Positions 15,200-15,597 of a stretch of DNA of 15,597 nucleotides are shown here, piece after piece. The notes under the pieces are model-generated. The model was given only the letters and a program-made list of their open reading frames with translations. It had not been told where the DNA came from and did no database searches. The DNA is from an uncultured Lachnospiraceae bacterium (lineage in GTDB: Bacteria; Bacillota; Clostridia; Lachnospirales; Lachnospiraceae). The stretch's first letter is position 1. Each line of letters opens with the position of its first letter. The DNA lies in NCBI GenBank assembly GCA_910589635.1, contig CAJUTD010000053.1, forward strand, positions 1,838 through 17,434. The letters are read 5' to 3'. The position numbers and the translations under genes were made by a program.

Positions 15200-15597
15200 A
15201 TGCAGGCAATCAGAAATTCACTTATGGAAAAATACGGTTTAAGCAGGTATCAAGTTGCACAACTTACATTCCTGGCAAAAACCGTCGCCTCAGATGTAAG
15301 CAAGATGTTCATTATGGCGCTCCTATTCCACCGGCAGTTTACTCTCTTTTTGTTTGCACTTGCCGTAATGCTGGCGCTTAGATGCTCTACCGGAGGAATC
15401 CATTTCTATACATACTTTGAATGTTTGGCCGGTTCCATCCTTTATCTATGGCTGGCAATTTCCCTGCTGCCACGCATAACGCTGCCCTTGCCTCTGATGA
15501 CCGTATTGTCCGCGTTCTGCGCGCTAGGCTGCTTCCTCATAGGGCCTGTGCCCTCGCGTTACCGCCCGCCATACACGGAAACATTCAAAAAACGATG
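15200..15597 (+). CDS. AgrB-like peptide-processing membrane protease, 3'-truncated
   Basis: The first 132 codons of an AgrB-family gene that runs off the window with no stop. AgrB is a membrane cysteine endopeptidase that matures and cyclises the AgrD autoinducer peptide. The signature RCSTGGIHFYTYFECL (61-76) contains the catalytic pair His68 and Cys75, with the same seven-residue spacing as His77 and Cys84 of S. aureus AgrB. GPVPSRYRPPYTETFKKR (115-132) matches the conserved loop after the central helices. Hydrophobic segments are at about 37-59, 76-90 and 95-117. The start at 15200 has AAAGGAGG six nt upstream; the -10-like TATCCT at 15170-15175 has only a weak -35. An agrD-like peptide gene would be expected just beyond the window. 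Divergent from the XRE regulator. Confidence 0.9.
   Translation, partial: MQAIRNSLMEKYGLSRYQVAQLTFLAKTVASDVSKMFIMALLFHRQFTLFLFALAVMLALRCSTGGIHFYTYFECLAGSILYLWLAISLLPRITLPLPLMTVLSAFCALGCFLIGPVPSRYRPPYTETFKKR

Overview
The window looks like a piece of chromosome from a spore-forming, anaerobic Firmicute, most likely a Lachnospiraceae-type gut Clostridium. This is inferred from the mix of sporulation and germination genes (spoIIR, a tricistronic gerA-type operon), a YesM-type sensor kinase, a large secreted galactanase with Flg_new/Fn3-like tails, an AgrB-type protein, and strong AGGAGG ribosome binding sites throughout. I recognise no tRNA, rRNA, CRISPR array, insertion sequence or prophage gene.

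Left part (1-6456), carbohydrate locus. A 5'-truncated YesM-like sensor histidine kinase on the + strand converges with a minus-strand pair: a GH53 endo-galactanase (6456-3202) followed by an extracellular solute-binding protein (3039-1498). The set suggests sensing, cutting and capture of a galactan-type polysaccharide. No permease, ATPase or response regulator is inside the window. A hairpin and three 33-bp tandem repeats lie between galactanase and binding protein; the repeats begin inside the galactanase stop region.

Middle part (6598-14398), housekeeping and spore block, all on the minus strand. In order of transcription: ispE (isoprenoid kinase), gerA-gerB-gerC (germinant receptor), spoIIR (forespore signal to the mother cell), murI (glutamate racemase), a DUF1934/YwiB-like gene, and galU (UDP-glucose synthesis). 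A good sigma-A-type promoter precedes ispE. A rho-independent terminator sits between ispE and gerA, only 15 nt before the gerA start codon. murI and the DUF1934 gene are 2 nt apart, with the second gene's ribosome binding site inside the end of murI.

Right part (14583-15597), regulator/quorum-sensing module. A small XRE-family repressor is transcribed away from an AgrB-like peptide-processing membrane protease, which runs off the window end. The 293-nt divergent spacer has two related operator-like sites (inverted TGCC/GGCA arms around a shared TTTTACATC core). One covers the predicted start of the repressor transcript. This agr-like cassette with an XRE regulator in place of a visible AgrC/AgrA pair is the most interesting candidate system here, but most of it lies beyond the right edge.
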